The notes beneath the pieces were generated by a model. That model worked only from the letters and a program-made list of their open reading frames with translations, searched no databases and was not told where the DNA came from. From contig NC_007426.1 in the NCBI RefSeq assembly GCF_000026045.1, positions 558,001 to 622,000 on the forward strand: a stretch of 64,000 nucleotides of DNA, written 5' to 3'. This document shows positions 43,884 through 52,561 of the stretch, piece by piece; the stretch's first letter is position 1; the number at the start of each line of letters is the position of its first letter. Source of the stretch: Natronomonas pharaonis DSM 2160. GTDB taxonomy: Archaea > Halobacteriota > Halobacteria > Halobacteriales > Haloarculaceae. The translations under genes and the position numbers were made by a program.

Positions 43884-44591
43884 ATGAGCGCGCCTTGGGC
43901 AGAGTGGGACCACATCGTCAAAATCGACCCCGACAAGACGCTCGCCGACGGCGAGACGTTTCAGGATGTCTGTGCGACCGGCACCGACGCCCTCGAAATC
44001 GGTGGCACGACCGGCATGACAGAAGAGAAGATGGCCCGAGTCGTCGAGGCGACCGCCGCCCACGACATTCCAGTCTACATTGAACCGTCGAACGTCGGCG
44101 CGGTCGTCCACGACGAGGACCTCGATGGCTACTTCGTGCCCACCGTGCTCAACGCCGGCGACGTCTTCTGGACGACCGGCGCACACAAGGAATGGGTCCG
44201 GCTTGACGGCGACATCGACTGGGACCGGACCTTCACCGAGGCGTACATCGTTCTCAACCCTGACGCGTCCGTCGCTGACTACACCGAGGCCGACTGCAAT
44301 CTCGATATCGACGAGGTCGCCGCCTACGCCGAGGTCGCAGAGAAAATGTTCGGACAGGAAATCGTCTACGTCGAATACTCCGGTATGCTCGGTGACCCGG
44401 AGATGGTACAGGCAGCGACCGACGCGACCGAGGAGGCGACCGTCTTCTACGGCGGCGGCATCCGCGACTACGAGTCGGCCTACACGATGCGACAGCACGC
44501 CGATACCGTCATCGTCGGCGACTTGGTCCACGACGAGGGAGCCGACGCCGTCCGCGAGACTGTCGACGGCGCGAAGGACGCTGCCGACTGA
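43884..44591 (+). CDS. Geranylgeranylglyceryl phosphate synthase
   Basis: Forms the first ether bond of archaeal lipids between sn-glycerol-1-phosphate and geranylgeranyl diphosphate. The 235-residue TIM-barrel protein has [11 protein letters not shown] at the first strand, [40 protein letters not shown] and the phosphate-binding [12 protein letters not shown] with [10 protein letters not shown]. The length and motifs match the group I (PcrB-like) form used by haloarchaea. Confidence 0.93.
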   Translation: MSAPWAEWDHIVKIDPDKTLADGETFQDVCATGTDALEIGGTTGMTEEKMARVVEATAAHDIPVYIEPSNVGAVVHDEDLDGYFVPTVLNAGDVFWTTGAHKEWVRLDGDIDWDRTFTEAYIVLNPDASVADYTEADCNLDIDEVAAYAEVAEKMFGQEIVYVEYSGMLGDPEMVQAATDATEEATVFYGGGIRDYESAYTMRQHADTVIVGDLVHDEGADAVRETVDGAKDAAD

Positions 44592-44668
44592 CACGCGATA
44601 TCCGCTTTCTCTGCGGTGGCCGACCGCTCGGCGTTGCCAAACGAAACAACGCCTGCGTCCCGCCAACG

Positions 44669-44674
44669 CTTAAG
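44669..44674 (+). promoter_or_regulatory. TATA-like box of the methylmalonyl-CoA mutase gene
   Basis: CTTAAG centred 27-28 bp before ATG 44699, and only 25 bp before the adjacent ATG 44696. Confidence 0.4.
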
Positions 44675-44698
44675 CCGTCCGGCCTGCTTTCTCCAATG

Positions 44699-46369
44699 AT
44701 GTTCAACCCCGACGACCTCGATGCGATTCGCGAGGGGCACGACCAATGGGAGGAGGAGACCTACGGACCGACGGTCGAGCGCTTCGGGGAACGCAAAGAC
44801 GAGTTCACGACTGATACAGGCGGCCAAGAAGTCGACCCGCTGTACACCCCGGCTGATGTCGCCGACCTCGATTACGAGGACGACATCGGCTATCCCGGCG
44901 AGCCACCCTACACCCGCGGTGTCTACTCGACGATGCATCGCGGGCGGCTGTGGACGATGCGACAGTACGCCGGGATGGGGACTGCCGACGAGACCAACGA
45001 ACGGTTCAACTACCTGATGGATGAGGGCCAGACCGGCCTCTCGATGGCCTTCGACCTGCCGACGCAGATGGGCTATGACTCCGACTCCGCGATGGCTGAA
45101 GGCGAAGTCGGTAAATCCGGCGTCGCAATCGACTCCCTGAAAGACATGGAGACTGTCTTCGACGGGATTCCACTCGATGAAGTCTCGACGTCGATGACCA
45201 TCAACGCGCCTGCGTCAGTTTTGCTGGCGATGTACATCGCCGTCGGTGACAAGCAGGGCGTCGACCGGACGGAGCTGCGGGGAACCATCCAAAACGACAT
45301 CCTCAAAGAGTACATCGCGCGCAACACGTACATTTTCCCGCCGGAGCCGTCGATGCGGATTATCACAGACATCTTCGAGTTCTGTGCCGAAGAGGTGCCG
45401 AATTTCAACACCATCTCGATTTCCGGCTATCACATCCGCGAGGCGGGGGCGACGGCAGCACAGGAACTTGCGTTCACGCTGGGCGACGGCATCGAGTACG
45501 TTGAGGCGGCCATCGACGCCGGGCTCGATGTCGACGAATTCGCCCCACAGCTTTCGTTCTTCTTCAACGCACACAACAACGTCCTCGAAGAGGTCGCGAA
45601 GTTCCGGGCAGCCCGTCGGATGTGGTATAAGATAATGGAGGAGCGCTTCGACGCCGAAAAGCCCGCCTCCAAGCAGCTGAAGTTCCACACCCAGACAGCG
45701 GGCTCGACGCTGACCGCCCAGCAGGTCGAAAACAACGTTGTCCGCGTCGCTTATCAGGCGCTTGCGGCGGTGCTCGGCGGTACGCAATCGCTACACACCA
45801 ATGGGAAAGACGAAGCGCTGTCGCTGCCGACAGAACAGTCCGTTCGGACCGCACTGCGGACCCAACAGATTCTCGCCCACGAGTCCGGCGCGGCTGATAC
45901 CATCGACCCACTCGCCGGCTCGTACTACGTCGAGAGCCTGACTGATGAACTCGAACAGGAGGCCTTCGAGCTGCTTGAGGAGGCCGACGACCGCGGCGGG
46001 ATGCGGCAGGCCGTCGAAAACCAGTGGGTCCAAAAGCAGATTCAGGACGTGGCCTTCGAGCGCCAACAGGAGATCGACTCCGGCGACCGCATCATCGTTG
46101 GCGTCAACGAGTTCCAAGTCGATGAAGACCCCAAGGAAGATATCGAGGAGGTAAGCGACGAACAACAGCGAAAGCAACGCGAGCGTGTCCAAGAACTACG
46201 GGCGGAACGCGACAGCGAAGCCGTAGAAGACGCCCTCGCGGCACTCCGGGGCGCGGCCGAGGGCGACGAGAACGTCATGCCCTACATCGTTGACGCGGTG
46301 AAAGCGTACGCGACGACTGGCGAAATCTGTGACGCCATGCGAGATGTGTTTGGCGAGTACCACGGCTGA
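44699..46369 (+). CDS. Methylmalonyl-CoA mutase, large (catalytic) subunit
   Basis: Interconverts (R)-methylmalonyl-CoA and succinyl-CoA. The 556-residue catalytic barrel subunit begins with the subunit-contact segment and has [30 protein letters not shown], the substrate-binding [17 protein letters not shown], and [12 protein letters not shown]. The cobalamin-binding domain with DxHxxG is missing, so a separate small subunit must be encoded elsewhere, the usual archaeal arrangement. Two adjacent ATGs are possible; the TATA-like box favours 44699. The epimerase gene follows 50 bp downstream with its own promoter. Confidence 0.94.
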   Translation: MFNPDDLDAIREGHDQWEEETYGPTVERFGERKDEFTTDTGGQEVDPLYTPADVADLDYEDDIGYPGEPPYTRGVYSTMHRGRLWTMRQYAGMGTADETNERFNYLMDEGQTGLSMAFDLPTQMGYDSDSAMAEGEVGKSGVAIDSLKDMETVFDGIPLDEVSTSMTINAPASVLLAMYIAVGDKQGVDRTELRGTIQNDILKEYIARNTYIFPPEPSMRIITDIFEFCAEEVPNFNTISISGYHIREAGATAAQELAFTLGDGIEYVEAAIDAGLDVDEFAPQLSFFFNAHNNVLEEVAKFRAARRMWYKIMEERFDAEKPASKQLKFHTQTAGSTLTAQQVENNVVRVAYQALAAVLGGTQSLHTNGKDEALSLPTEQSVRTALRTQQILAHESGAADTIDPLAGSYYVESLTDELEQEAFELLEEADDRGGMRQAVENQWVQKQIQDVAFERQQEIDSGDRIIVGVNEFQVDEDPKEDIEEVSDEQQRKQRERVQELRAERDSEAVEDALAALRGAAEGDENVMPYIVDAVKAYATTGEICDAMRDVFGEYHG

Positions 46370-46389
46370 CTGCCAATCCGTTCCAGCCC

Positions 46390-46400
46390 GTTTTTATTTG
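46390..46400 (+). promoter_or_regulatory. TATA-like box of the epimerase gene
   Basis: GTTTTTATTTG centred 26-27 bp before the ATG at 46421. Confidence 0.5.
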
Positions 46401-46420
46401 TCGCTGGTGATACCCCCGGT

Positions 46421-46804
46421 ATGCGATTCGACCACGCAGGGGTTGCGACCGACGATGCCGAGGGGCTTGCGTTCCTCTATGAGGACCTCTTCGGCTGTAG
46501 CATCGCCCACGAGGAGCGGTTCGGGGAACTGAAGGTGCTCTTTTTGGAACTGGAGAACGGCTACTTCGAGCTGCTCGAACCACAGGACGACGGCACTATC
46601 GCGAGCTATCTCGACGAACACGGCCCGGGTCTCCACCACATCGCACTGGAGACGACCGACATCAATGCGGCACTAGAGACGGCCACCGACCTCGGCGTCG
46701 AATGCATTGACGAAGCACCGCGACAGGGTGCGTGGGGACATCAGGTTGCGTTTCTACACCCGAAATCGACGGGGGGCGTCCTAATCGAGTACGTCGAACA
46801 CTGA
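46421..46804 (+). CDS. Methylmalonyl-CoA epimerase
   Basis: A 127-residue vicinal-oxygen-chelate protein that converts (S)- to (R)-methylmalonyl-CoA. Metal ligands are at FDHAGVAT (His5), GLHHIALET (His in the second module) and the terminal Glu in VLIEYVEH. Position next to the mutase large subunit strongly supports the assignment. Together they serve propionyl-CoA metabolism or the methylmalonyl-CoA branch. Confidence 0.92.
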   Translation: MRFDHAGVATDDAEGLAFLYEDLFGCSIAHEERFGELKVLFLELENGYFELLEPQDDGTIASYLDEHGPGLHHIALETTDINAALETATDLGVECIDEAPRQGAWGHQVAFLHPKSTGGVLIEYVEH

Positions 46805-46828
46805 GCGTACAGGCGGCACACGTCCAGT

Positions 46829-46869
46829 CCACGGCCCGGATGCCGCACACCCGCCCCGGCGGGCCGTGG
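46829..46869. repeat. Perfect 10-bp inverted repeat, stem-loop
   Basis: CCACGGCCCG (46829-46838) and CGGGCCGTGG (46860-46869) with a 21-nt loop, starting 25 bp after the epimerase stop. It can act as a transcription stop or form part of a small RNA; the sequence does not decide. Confidence 0.6.
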
Positions 46870-46907
46870 TCGAACTACCAGCGCATACAGCCGATGGCCG
46901 CGGTATT

Positions 46908-46918
46908 GTATATAAATA
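46908..46918. promoter_or_regulatory. Orphan TATA-like box between convergent genes
   Basis: TGTATATAAAT; readable as a TATA box in both directions. It lies between two convergent genes, neither of which needs a promoter here. On the minus strand it would start a transcript about 20-30 bp before the stem-loop at 46829-46869. Confidence 0.4.
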
Positions 46919-46942
46919 GTCGCGTGTCGAGAGGGGGCGTCC

Positions 46943-47590
46943 TCACCCGAAGTTTTCGGTCTTTGCCGCGTCGGCGTCGCCGCCCGCCGCCTCGATAGCC
47001 GCCGTTGCGTCTTCGAGGAACGACGAGAACCCGTAGACGAAAACCTGCTCGCCGTCCCCGTTGGTGACGGCGTCAGCGACGGCATCCCCGAGCTGTTCGG
47101 CGCCGTTCAGCACCAAAACGTTGGCCCCACCCGCCGAGAGCGAAGCGAGCCGGTCCTCGTGGAGCGGCTCATCGTCGACGTACACCACGGCAGCATCGTG
47201 TCCGTCCGCGAGCGCGCGCTCGGCGATAGCGACCGCCGGGCCGACCCCTGGCCCGCCGGCGATGATAACTGCTCGCGGCTCACCCTCGTAGTAGTCGTTC
47301 CCGAACGGGCCAGTAATTGTCACCGTGTCCCCGGCCTCGATGGCCTGAAGGTACTCGCTGAACGCACCGGCCTCTTCGGCGTCGTACCCGACCGTGATTT
47401 CGAACACCGCTTCAGTATCAGGTGACGAGACAGTGTAGAACCGCCCGGTGGTATCGCCGTCGAGTTCGGCCGAGAGCTTGACGAACTGCCCCGGCGCGGC
47501 CTCGAACCCGCTCGGCGTTTCGATGTCGATGGCGACAGCGTCGGGGCCGACCTCGCGGACGGCGGCGACGGTCGTCTCGATTGGGTCCAT
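46943..47590 (-). CDS. FAD/NAD(P)-binding oxidoreductase of the ferredoxin reductase type
   Basis: A 215-residue protein. The FAD domain has RFYTVSSP (about residues 50-57) and the pyridine-nucleotide domain begins VIIAGGPGVGPAVAIAER (108-125). The C-terminal FVYGFSSFLEDA corresponds to the CGP/NAD-contact segment of the FNR family, with Phe-Ser instead of the usual Cys-Gly-Pro. It has no [2Fe-2S] domain. It probably transfers electrons between NAD(P)H and a small carrier; the partner is not evident. The neighbouring 2-oxoacid:ferredoxin oxidoreductase genes are divergent. Confidence 0.83.
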   Translation of the reverse strand: MDPIETTVAAVREVGPDAVAIDIETPSGFEAAPGQFVKLSAELDGDTTGRFYTVSSPDTEAVFEITVGYDAEEAGAFSEYLQAIEAGDTVTITGPFGNDYYEGEPRAVIIAGGPGVGPAVAIAERALADGHDAAVVYVDDEPLHEDRLASLSAGGANVLVLNGAEQLGDAVADAVTNGDGEQVFVYGFSSFLEDATAAIEAAGGDADAAKTENFG

Positions 47591-47708
47591 ACTATCGGTG
47601 GGAGCGTCGTCCGGAAGGCGTTTACGAACCGCCCCGGCTGGTCTGTCGGCTTCGACGGAGGCAGGCGCTGCCGGTTGTCAACGAGCGGTTGCGGCAATAT
47701 TCAGAAGG

Positions 47709-47715
47709 CTTAACG
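47709..47715 (+). promoter_or_regulatory. TATA-like box of korA
   Basis: CTTAACG centred about 30 bp before ATG 47742. Confidence 0.4.
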
Positions 47716-47741
47716 TCCGTCGTGCTGAAGCCCTGCCTAGT

Positions 47742-49505
47742 ATGCCAGAGGACCTAAACTGGGCCGTCGGCGGCGAAGCCGGCGATGGGATTGACTCCAC
47801 CGGGAAAATCTTCGCCCAGGCGCTCTCCCGCGCAGGGCGCCACGTTTTTACCTCGAAAGACTTCGCATCGAGAATCCGCGGCGGGTACACCGCCTACAAG
47901 GTACGAACATCTGTCGACCGCGTCGAAAGCGTCGTCGACCGACTCGACATCCTCATCGCGCTCACACAGCGCACCGTCGATGAGAACCTCGATGAACTCC
48001 ACGAGGACTCCATCATCATCTACGACGGCGAGCGTTCGATGATGTCGGACTTCGAAGCCCCCGGGGAGATGACGGGGCTCGATGTTCCGCTGAAGGCGCT
48101 TGCGGAGGATGCCGGCGGCGCCATTATGCGGAACATCGTCGCCCTCGGTGCAGCCTGTGAGGTCGCCGATTTCAACATCGAATATCTCGACGAGTCACTC
48201 GAAAAGCGCTTCGGCGGCAAGGGTGAGGCCATCGTCGACAACAACAAGGAAGCCGCTCGGCTCGGCGCAGAGTACGTCCGTGAGGAATACGACCTCTCGA
48301 CGCCCTATGACCTTGAGACGACCGACAACGACTACGTCCTTCTGAACGGCGACGAGGCCATCGGGATGGGCGCAATCGCCGGCGGCTGCCGGTTCTACGC
48401 CGGCTACCCCATTACGCCCGCAACGGACGTAATGGAGTATCTCAAAGGACGTGTCGAGAACTACGGTGGCGTCGTCGTGCAGGCCGAAGACGAACTGTCG
48501 GCCATCAACATGGCGCTCGGTGCCGCCCGCGCAGGCGCCCGCTCGATGACAGCGACGTCCGGGCCGGGTATTGACCTGATGGCGGAGACGTTCGGGCTTG
48601 TCGCCACCTCGGAGACGCCGCTTGTCATCTGTAACGTTATGCGCTCCGGCCCCTCGACCGGGATGCCGACGAAGCAAGAACAGGGCGACCTCACTGCGAT
48701 GCTCCACGGCGGCCACGGCGAGGTTCCCCGGTTCGTTCTCGCACCGACGAACATCTCGGAGTGTTTCCACAAGACCGTCGAGGCGTTCAACCTCGCCGAG
48801 AAGTATCAGCTCCCCGTCTACCTCACCGCTGACCTCTCGCTTGCGGTCACCGAACAGACCTTCGAGCCCGAGGAGTTCGACATGGACGCCGTCGAAATCG
48901 ACCGCGGCAAGGTCGTCGACGAGGACAACATCGACGAGTGGACAAACCAGAAGGGGCAGTTCCAGCCGCACGCCATCACCGACGACGGCATCAGCCCCCG
49001 CGCCTTCCCCGGCACGGAGGACGGCGCTCACATGTCGACCGGCCTCGAACACGACGAACTCGGCCGCCGAACCGAGGACACGGAGATGCGGGTCAAGCAG
49101 GTCGACAAACGCGACCGGAAGGTCGAAACCGCAATCGAGCGCGAGGACTTCGATTACCGCGAGTACGGCGACGCGGACGCCGACACGCTCGTCATCTCGT
49201 GGGGCTCCAACGAGGGCGCAATGCGGGAGGCCATCGGCTACCTCGACGAGGAAGACCTCGATGTGCGATTCATTTCGGTGCCGTACATCTTCCCACGGCC
49301 GGACCTCTCCGAGGAGATTGACGCCGCAGACGACGTGATTGTCGTCGAGTGTAACGCGACTGGTCAGTTCGCAGACCTGATAGAACACGACGCGCTCACG
49401 CGGGTCGAACGAATCAACAAGTACAACGGCGTCCGCTTCAAGGCGGACGAACTCGCAGAGGATATCAAGGCCGCTCTCGGCGAAACAGCGGAGGTCGAAG
49501 CATAA
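47742..49505 (+). CDS. korA: 2-oxoacid:ferredoxin oxidoreductase, alpha (fused gamma-alpha) subunit, probably KorA
   Basis: Part of the CoA-dependent oxidative decarboxylation of 2-oxoacids with ferredoxin as acceptor, replacing NAD-linked dehydrogenase complexes in haloarchaea. The 587-residue protein has the N-terminal gamma domain (LNWAVGGEAGDGIDSTGKIFAQALSRAGR) followed by the alpha domain (GCRFYAGYPITPATDVMEYL; SMTATSGPGIDLMAE). The C-terminal part carries VVVECNATGQFADLI. Fusion and length match haloarchaeal KorA (2-oxoglutarate) better than PorA, but substrate specificity is inferred. The beta subunit gene starts 2 bp after the stop. Confidence 0.9.
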   Translation: MPEDLNWAVGGEAGDGIDSTGKIFAQALSRAGRHVFTSKDFASRIRGGYTAYKVRTSVDRVESVVDRLDILIALTQRTVDENLDELHEDSIIIYDGERSMMSDFEAPGEMTGLDVPLKALAEDAGGAIMRNIVALGAACEVADFNIEYLDESLEKRFGGKGEAIVDNNKEAARLGAEYVREEYDLSTPYDLETTDNDYVLLNGDEAIGMGAIAGGCRFYAGYPITPATDVMEYLKGRVENYGGVVVQAEDELSAINMALGAARAGARSMTATSGPGIDLMAETFGLVATSETPLVICNVMRSGPSTGMPTKQEQGDLTAMLHGGHGEVPRFVLAPTNISECFHKTVEAFNLAEKYQLPVYLTADLSLAVTEQTFEPEEFDMDAVEIDRGKVVDEDNIDEWTNQKGQFQPHAITDDGISPRAFPGTEDGAHMSTGLEHDELGRRTEDTEMRVKQVDKRDRKVETAIEREDFDYREYGDADADTLVISWGSNEGAMREAIGYLDEEDLDVRFISVPYIFPRPDLSEEIDAADDVIVVECNATGQFADLIEHDALTRVERINKYNGVRFKADELAEDIKAALGETAEVEA

Positions 49506-49507
49506 CA

Positions 49508-50377
49508 ATGAGTTCGAACGTACGTTTTACTGATTTCAAGTCAGACAAGCAGCCGACGTGGTGTCCCGGGTGCGGTGATTTCGGGACGATGAACGGGATG
49601 ATGAAGGCGCTGGCGGAAACCGGCAACGACCCGGACAACACGTTTGTTGTCGCGGGTATCGGCTGCTCCGGTAAGATTGGGACCTACATGCATTCGTATG
49701 CGTTGCACGGTGTCCACGGTCGCGCCCTGCCGGTCGGGACGGGCGTCAAGATGGCCAATCCGGAGCTTGAGGTGATGGTTGCTGGCGGCGACGGTGATGG
49801 CTACTCGATTGGGGCTGGCCACTTCATCCACGCCGTCCGCCGAAACGTCGACATGACCTACGTGGTCATGGACAACCGCATTTACGGGTTGACGAAGGGC
49901 CAGGCGTCGCCGACATCGCGTGAGGACTTCGAGACCTCGACGTCGCCGGACGGGACCAACCAGCAGCCGGTGAATCCGCTGGCGCTGGCGCTTGCAGCAG
50001 GCGGGACCTTCATCGCCCAGTCCTTTTCGTCGGACTCCCAGCGCCACGCCGAACTCGTCCAAGAGGCCATCGAGCACGACGGCTTCGGCTTCGTGAACGT
50101 CTACTCGCCGTGTGTGACGTTCAACGACGTCGATACCTACGACTACTTCCGGGATGCAATCGTCGATGTCGGCGACGAGGACGTCGACCACGACCCTTCG
50201 GATTACGACGAGGCCAAAGAGCTCATCCTTGACCGCGAAAAGGAGTACCAGGGCGTGCTGTATCAGGATGAGAGTTCGGTGCCGTTCGAGGTCCGCGAAG
50301 GCGTCGACGAGCCGATGGTCGACATCCCCGACGGTGCCCCCGAAGACGCCACCGACCTCGTCCGCGAATTCTACTAA
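49508..50377 (+). CDS. korB: 2-oxoacid:ferredoxin oxidoreductase, beta subunit, probably KorB
   Basis: A 289-residue thiamine-diphosphate subunit. The CPGCGDFGTMNGM motif near residue 19 and a further Cys in IGCSGK match the [4Fe-4S] ligands of the archaeal two-subunit enzymes. The TPP/Mg signature is GGDGDGYSIGAGHFIHAVRRN with VVMDNRIYGLTKGQASPTS. The gene is 2 bp after korA, so one mRNA and a 1:1 complex are expected. Confidence 0.92.
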   Translation: MSSNVRFTDFKSDKQPTWCPGCGDFGTMNGMMKALAETGNDPDNTFVVAGIGCSGKIGTYMHSYALHGVHGRALPVGTGVKMANPELEVMVAGGDGDGYSIGAGHFIHAVRRNVDMTYVVMDNRIYGLTKGQASPTSREDFETSTSPDGTNQQPVNPLALALAAGGTFIAQSFSSDSQRHAELVQEAIEHDGFGFVNVYSPCVTFNDVDTYDYFRDAIVDVGDEDVDHDPSDYDEAKELILDREKEYQGVLYQDESSVPFEVREGVDEPMVDIPDGAPEDATDLVREFY

Positions 50378-50383
50378 CCGCAG

Positions 50384-50962
50384 CTAGAACTGACTTTCAA
50401 CCGTCCCGTCTTCTTCGAGGTAGACGATACCGTCGAACAGCTCCTTGAACGCCTCGACGTCGGCGTCATCGTGGACCTCTTCGGAGAGGTGGAACAGCCC
50501 AACGGCGTCGTACTCGGCGAGCAGCTCCAGCAGCTCCCCGACTGCTTCGAGTGCCCGCTCCTCATCGGCGTAGTAGGCCATTTCGGTCACCGAATCGAGG
50601 CTGATGCGGCGCTTGCCTTCGTTTTCGTCGAGGAACTGCCGTGTCGTCTCAACAATGCCGTCGAGGTCGTCCGGCGCGGAAACGTAGTGGACCCGGTCCG
50701 AGCTCCGCCGTGAATAGCCCCGCTCGACCGACAGCGTGTCCAGAATCTCGGCCGTTGATTCGTCGACATCGTAGTACTCTAGCTTCTGCTGGACCTCTCT
50801 GGCTGTCGTCCGCGTCGAGATGACGAACAGTCGGTCGGTATCGGTTTTGAAGAAGTCGGTGTCGATGCGGTCGGTTTCGCCAGTGCTCGGGTGGATGAGC
50901 AGAATGCCGGTGCCGGCCGGGACTGTCTCCGGTGTGTTCTCGATGGCGAGTTCGTAGTCCAT
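50384..50962 (-). CDS. KaiC/RecA-like protein without Walker A, second paralogue
   Basis: A 192-residue cytoplasmic protein. ILLIHPSTGETDRID occupies the P-loop position but lacks the Gly-Lys-Thr/Ser. The later parts, RRISLDSVTEMAYYADEERALEAVGELLELLAEYDAVGLFHL, are laid out like the Walker B strand and following helix of KaiC-like proteins (Asp in LDSVTE). It resembles in design the protein at 32458-33021, though sequence identity looks low. The function is unknown; a regulatory RecA-fold protein is my best reading. It converges with korB, with 6 bp between the stop codons. Confidence 0.72.
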   Translation of the reverse strand: MDYELAIENTPETVPAGTGILLIHPSTGETDRIDTDFFKTDTDRLFVISTRTTAREVQQKLEYYDVDESTAEILDTLSVERGYSRRSSDRVHYVSAPDDLDGIVETTRQFLDENEGKRRISLDSVTEMAYYADEERALEAVGELLELLAEYDAVGLFHLSEEVHDDADVEAFKELFDGIVYLEEDGTVESQF

Positions 50963-51144
50963 GCAGGGAAGGCACGCGGCGTGACCTTAAATCATTACGC
51001 GGCGGGCAGCGTTTGCACCCCGGCTGTGGTCGGTTCCGGCGGTATCCGACGGCCCTTTCAGCCTCGGCGGCGTATGCGCGGCATGAACGCGGATTCGCCG
51101 CCCGCCCCCACGCGGAGCGTTCGACGGCGTTCGGTGAACAATAT

Positions 51145-51903
51145 ATGACACGGAAAGACGATTATTACAACCGGGCCAAACAGCAGGGCTATCGGAGTCG
51201 GGCCGCCTACAAGCTCAAACAGCTCGACGAAGCCGCCGACCTCATCAACGAGGGCGATACGGTTGTCGACCTCGGTGCCGCCCCCGGTGGCTGGTTACAG
51301 GTCGCCAATGAACTGGCCGGCGAGGCAGGCACTGTTGTCGGCGTCGACCTCCAGCGCATCGACCCGATCGAAGGGGTCGAGACGGTCCGCGGCGACATGA
51401 CTGAGGATGCAACCCGAGAGAAGGTTCGGGCGCTCGTCGGCGAAGCTGACGTGGTGATATCGGATATGGCACCCAACATGACCGGTGAATACTCCCTCGA
51501 CCACGCCCGCTCGGTCCATCTGGCGCGGATGGCTTTCGAGACGGCACTCGATTTGCTCGCGCCGAACGGCGACCTCGTCGCCAAGGTCTTCGAGGGACCG
51601 GACACCGACGACCTTCGGGCAGACATCGACCGCGAGTTCGAGTACGTCCGGACGATTCACCCTGATGCCTCCCGAGACTCATCGTCGGAGCTGTTCATGG
51701 TCGCTAAGGGACGGCTCACAGCCCCGGTCCGTGAGGGCGACACGCTGGAAGTCGAGATCGACAATCTCGGCGACGAGGGCGACGGCGTCGCCAAGGTCGA
51801 CGGCTACACCCTCTTTGTATCCGGTGCCGAACCAGGTGACGCGCCCGAAGTTCGCGTCACGGATGTCAAGCCCCGGTTCGGATTCGCCGAGACGCTGGAG
51901 TAG
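51145..51903 (+). CDS. rlmE: 23S rRNA (uridine-2'-O-) methyltransferase RlmE/RrmJ with TRAM domain
   Basis: Methylates the ribose of a conserved 23S rRNA uridine in the A-loop. The 252-residue protein has RAAYKLKQLDE (Lys of the catalytic set), motif I VVDLGAAPGGWLQVA, VISDMAPNMTGEYSLDHARS (Asp), LVAKVFEGPD (Lys) and SSSELFMVAKG (Glu). The last 60 residues form a TRAM RNA-binding domain (VREGDTLEVEIDNLGDEGDGVAKVDGYTLFV), a fusion usual in haloarchaea. ATG 51145 is chosen because the family N-terminus TRKDDYYNRAK follows at once. Confidence 0.93.
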   Translation: MTRKDDYYNRAKQQGYRSRAAYKLKQLDEAADLINEGDTVVDLGAAPGGWLQVANELAGEAGTVVGVDLQRIDPIEGVETVRGDMTEDATREKVRALVGEADVVISDMAPNMTGEYSLDHARSVHLARMAFETALDLLAPNGDLVAKVFEGPDTDDLRADIDREFEYVRTIHPDASRDSSSELFMVAKGRLTAPVREGDTLEVEIDNLGDEGDGVAKVDGYTLFVSGAEPGDAPEVRVTDVKPRFGFAETLE

Positions 51904-51913
51904 TTTTACTGAA

Positions 51914-51921
51914 GATATATC
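51914..51921 (+). promoter_or_regulatory. TATA-like box of the 125-residue membrane protein gene
   Basis: GATATATC centred 28 bp before ATG 51946; it rules out the upstream in-frame start at 51928. Confidence 0.45.
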
Positions 51922-51945
51922 GGGCCGGTGGTGAAACACACAGCC

Positions 51946-52323
51946 ATGACAGACCGCACTCAGTCCGTATTCACAGCCGGGTTCGTTGTTGGCACCCTCT
52001 TGAGCGCCCTCGGTGTCGGCGCATGGGTCCTCACTGACTTCGCCAGTATGACGGCGCTCATCCCGGCTCTCTTCGGCGTTCTCATCATCGGGTTCGCGTC
52101 GGTTGGACGTGCGACCGACCGTGAGCGTCTCGGGATGTACGGCATCGGCGCGCTGGGTGCCCTCGGTGTTTTGGGCTCGCTGCGTGCAGTGCCCGATATC
52201 ATCGCGCTCGTGACCGGTGGAGACGGTGACTCCGCTGTCGCCGCGACTTCCCAAGGGCTGATGATTGTCCTCGGGCTCGTGCTGGTGGCTGTCGTCGCCC
52301 GCGCCGTAATAACAGACCGCTAA
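51946..52323 (+). CDS. Small membrane protein, 125 residues, four hydrophobic segments
   Basis: Hydrophobic segments near residues 8-30 (VFTAGFVVGTLLSALGVGAWV), 34-55, 67-88 and 100-122. Short charged loops separate them, with an acidic one (TGGDGDSA) before the last. No recognised family. It follows rlmE with its own leaderless promoter and converges with the 61-residue membrane protein gene. Confidence 0.7.
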   Translation: MTDRTQSVFTAGFVVGTLLSALGVGAWVLTDFASMTALIPALFGVLIIGFASVGRATDRERLGMYGIGALGALGVLGSLRAVPDIIALVTGGDGDSAVAATSQGLMIVLGLVLVAVVARAVITDR

Positions 52324-52332
52324 CCGCTGGTA

Positions 52333-52518
52333 TCAGTTGTCCTGCTCGGCTTCAAGCCGCTCGATGCGTTCTTCGAGCGCCTCCAGTCGGTCGTTCCGTT
52401 TCGACCGCAAATAGACGAGCACGGCGACCGCGACGGCAATCGGGGCGAGCAACAACAGCAGTATCAAAAACAGCACAAAAAGCTCCGCGCCGCTGAACGA
52501 CATCTGCAACGGTAGCAT
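52333..52518 (-). CDS. Small membrane protein with coiled-coil tail, 61 residues
   Basis: One strongly hydrophobic segment, about residues 11-38 (AELFVLFLILLLLLAPIAVA...), then a basic patch (RSKRNDR) and a leucine-zipper-like helix LEALEERIERLEAE. Basic residues after the helix place the coiled coil in the cytoplasm. The TATA-like box at 52541-52549 lies 27 bp before ATG 52518, which favours this start over the one at residue 6. The function is unknown; similar phage-shock or scaffold-like small proteins exist but no homology is claimed. Confidence 0.65.
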   Translation of the reverse strand: MLPLQMSFSGAELFVLFLILLLLLAPIAVAVAVLVYLRSKRNDRLEALEERIERLEAEQDN

Positions 52519-52540
52519 ATGCTCCCGGTCAGAACGAACG

Positions 52541-52549
52541 GATATAAAC
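52541..52549 (-). promoter_or_regulatory. TATA-like box of the 61-residue membrane protein gene
   Basis: GTTTATATC on the minus strand, 27 bp before ATG 52518. Confidence 0.5.
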
Positions 52550-52561
52550 CTCCGGGCGGAC

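Noticed and set aside
48195-49508. Minus-strand ORF of 437 codons
   Set aside because: Antisense to korA, which is supported by conserved motifs.
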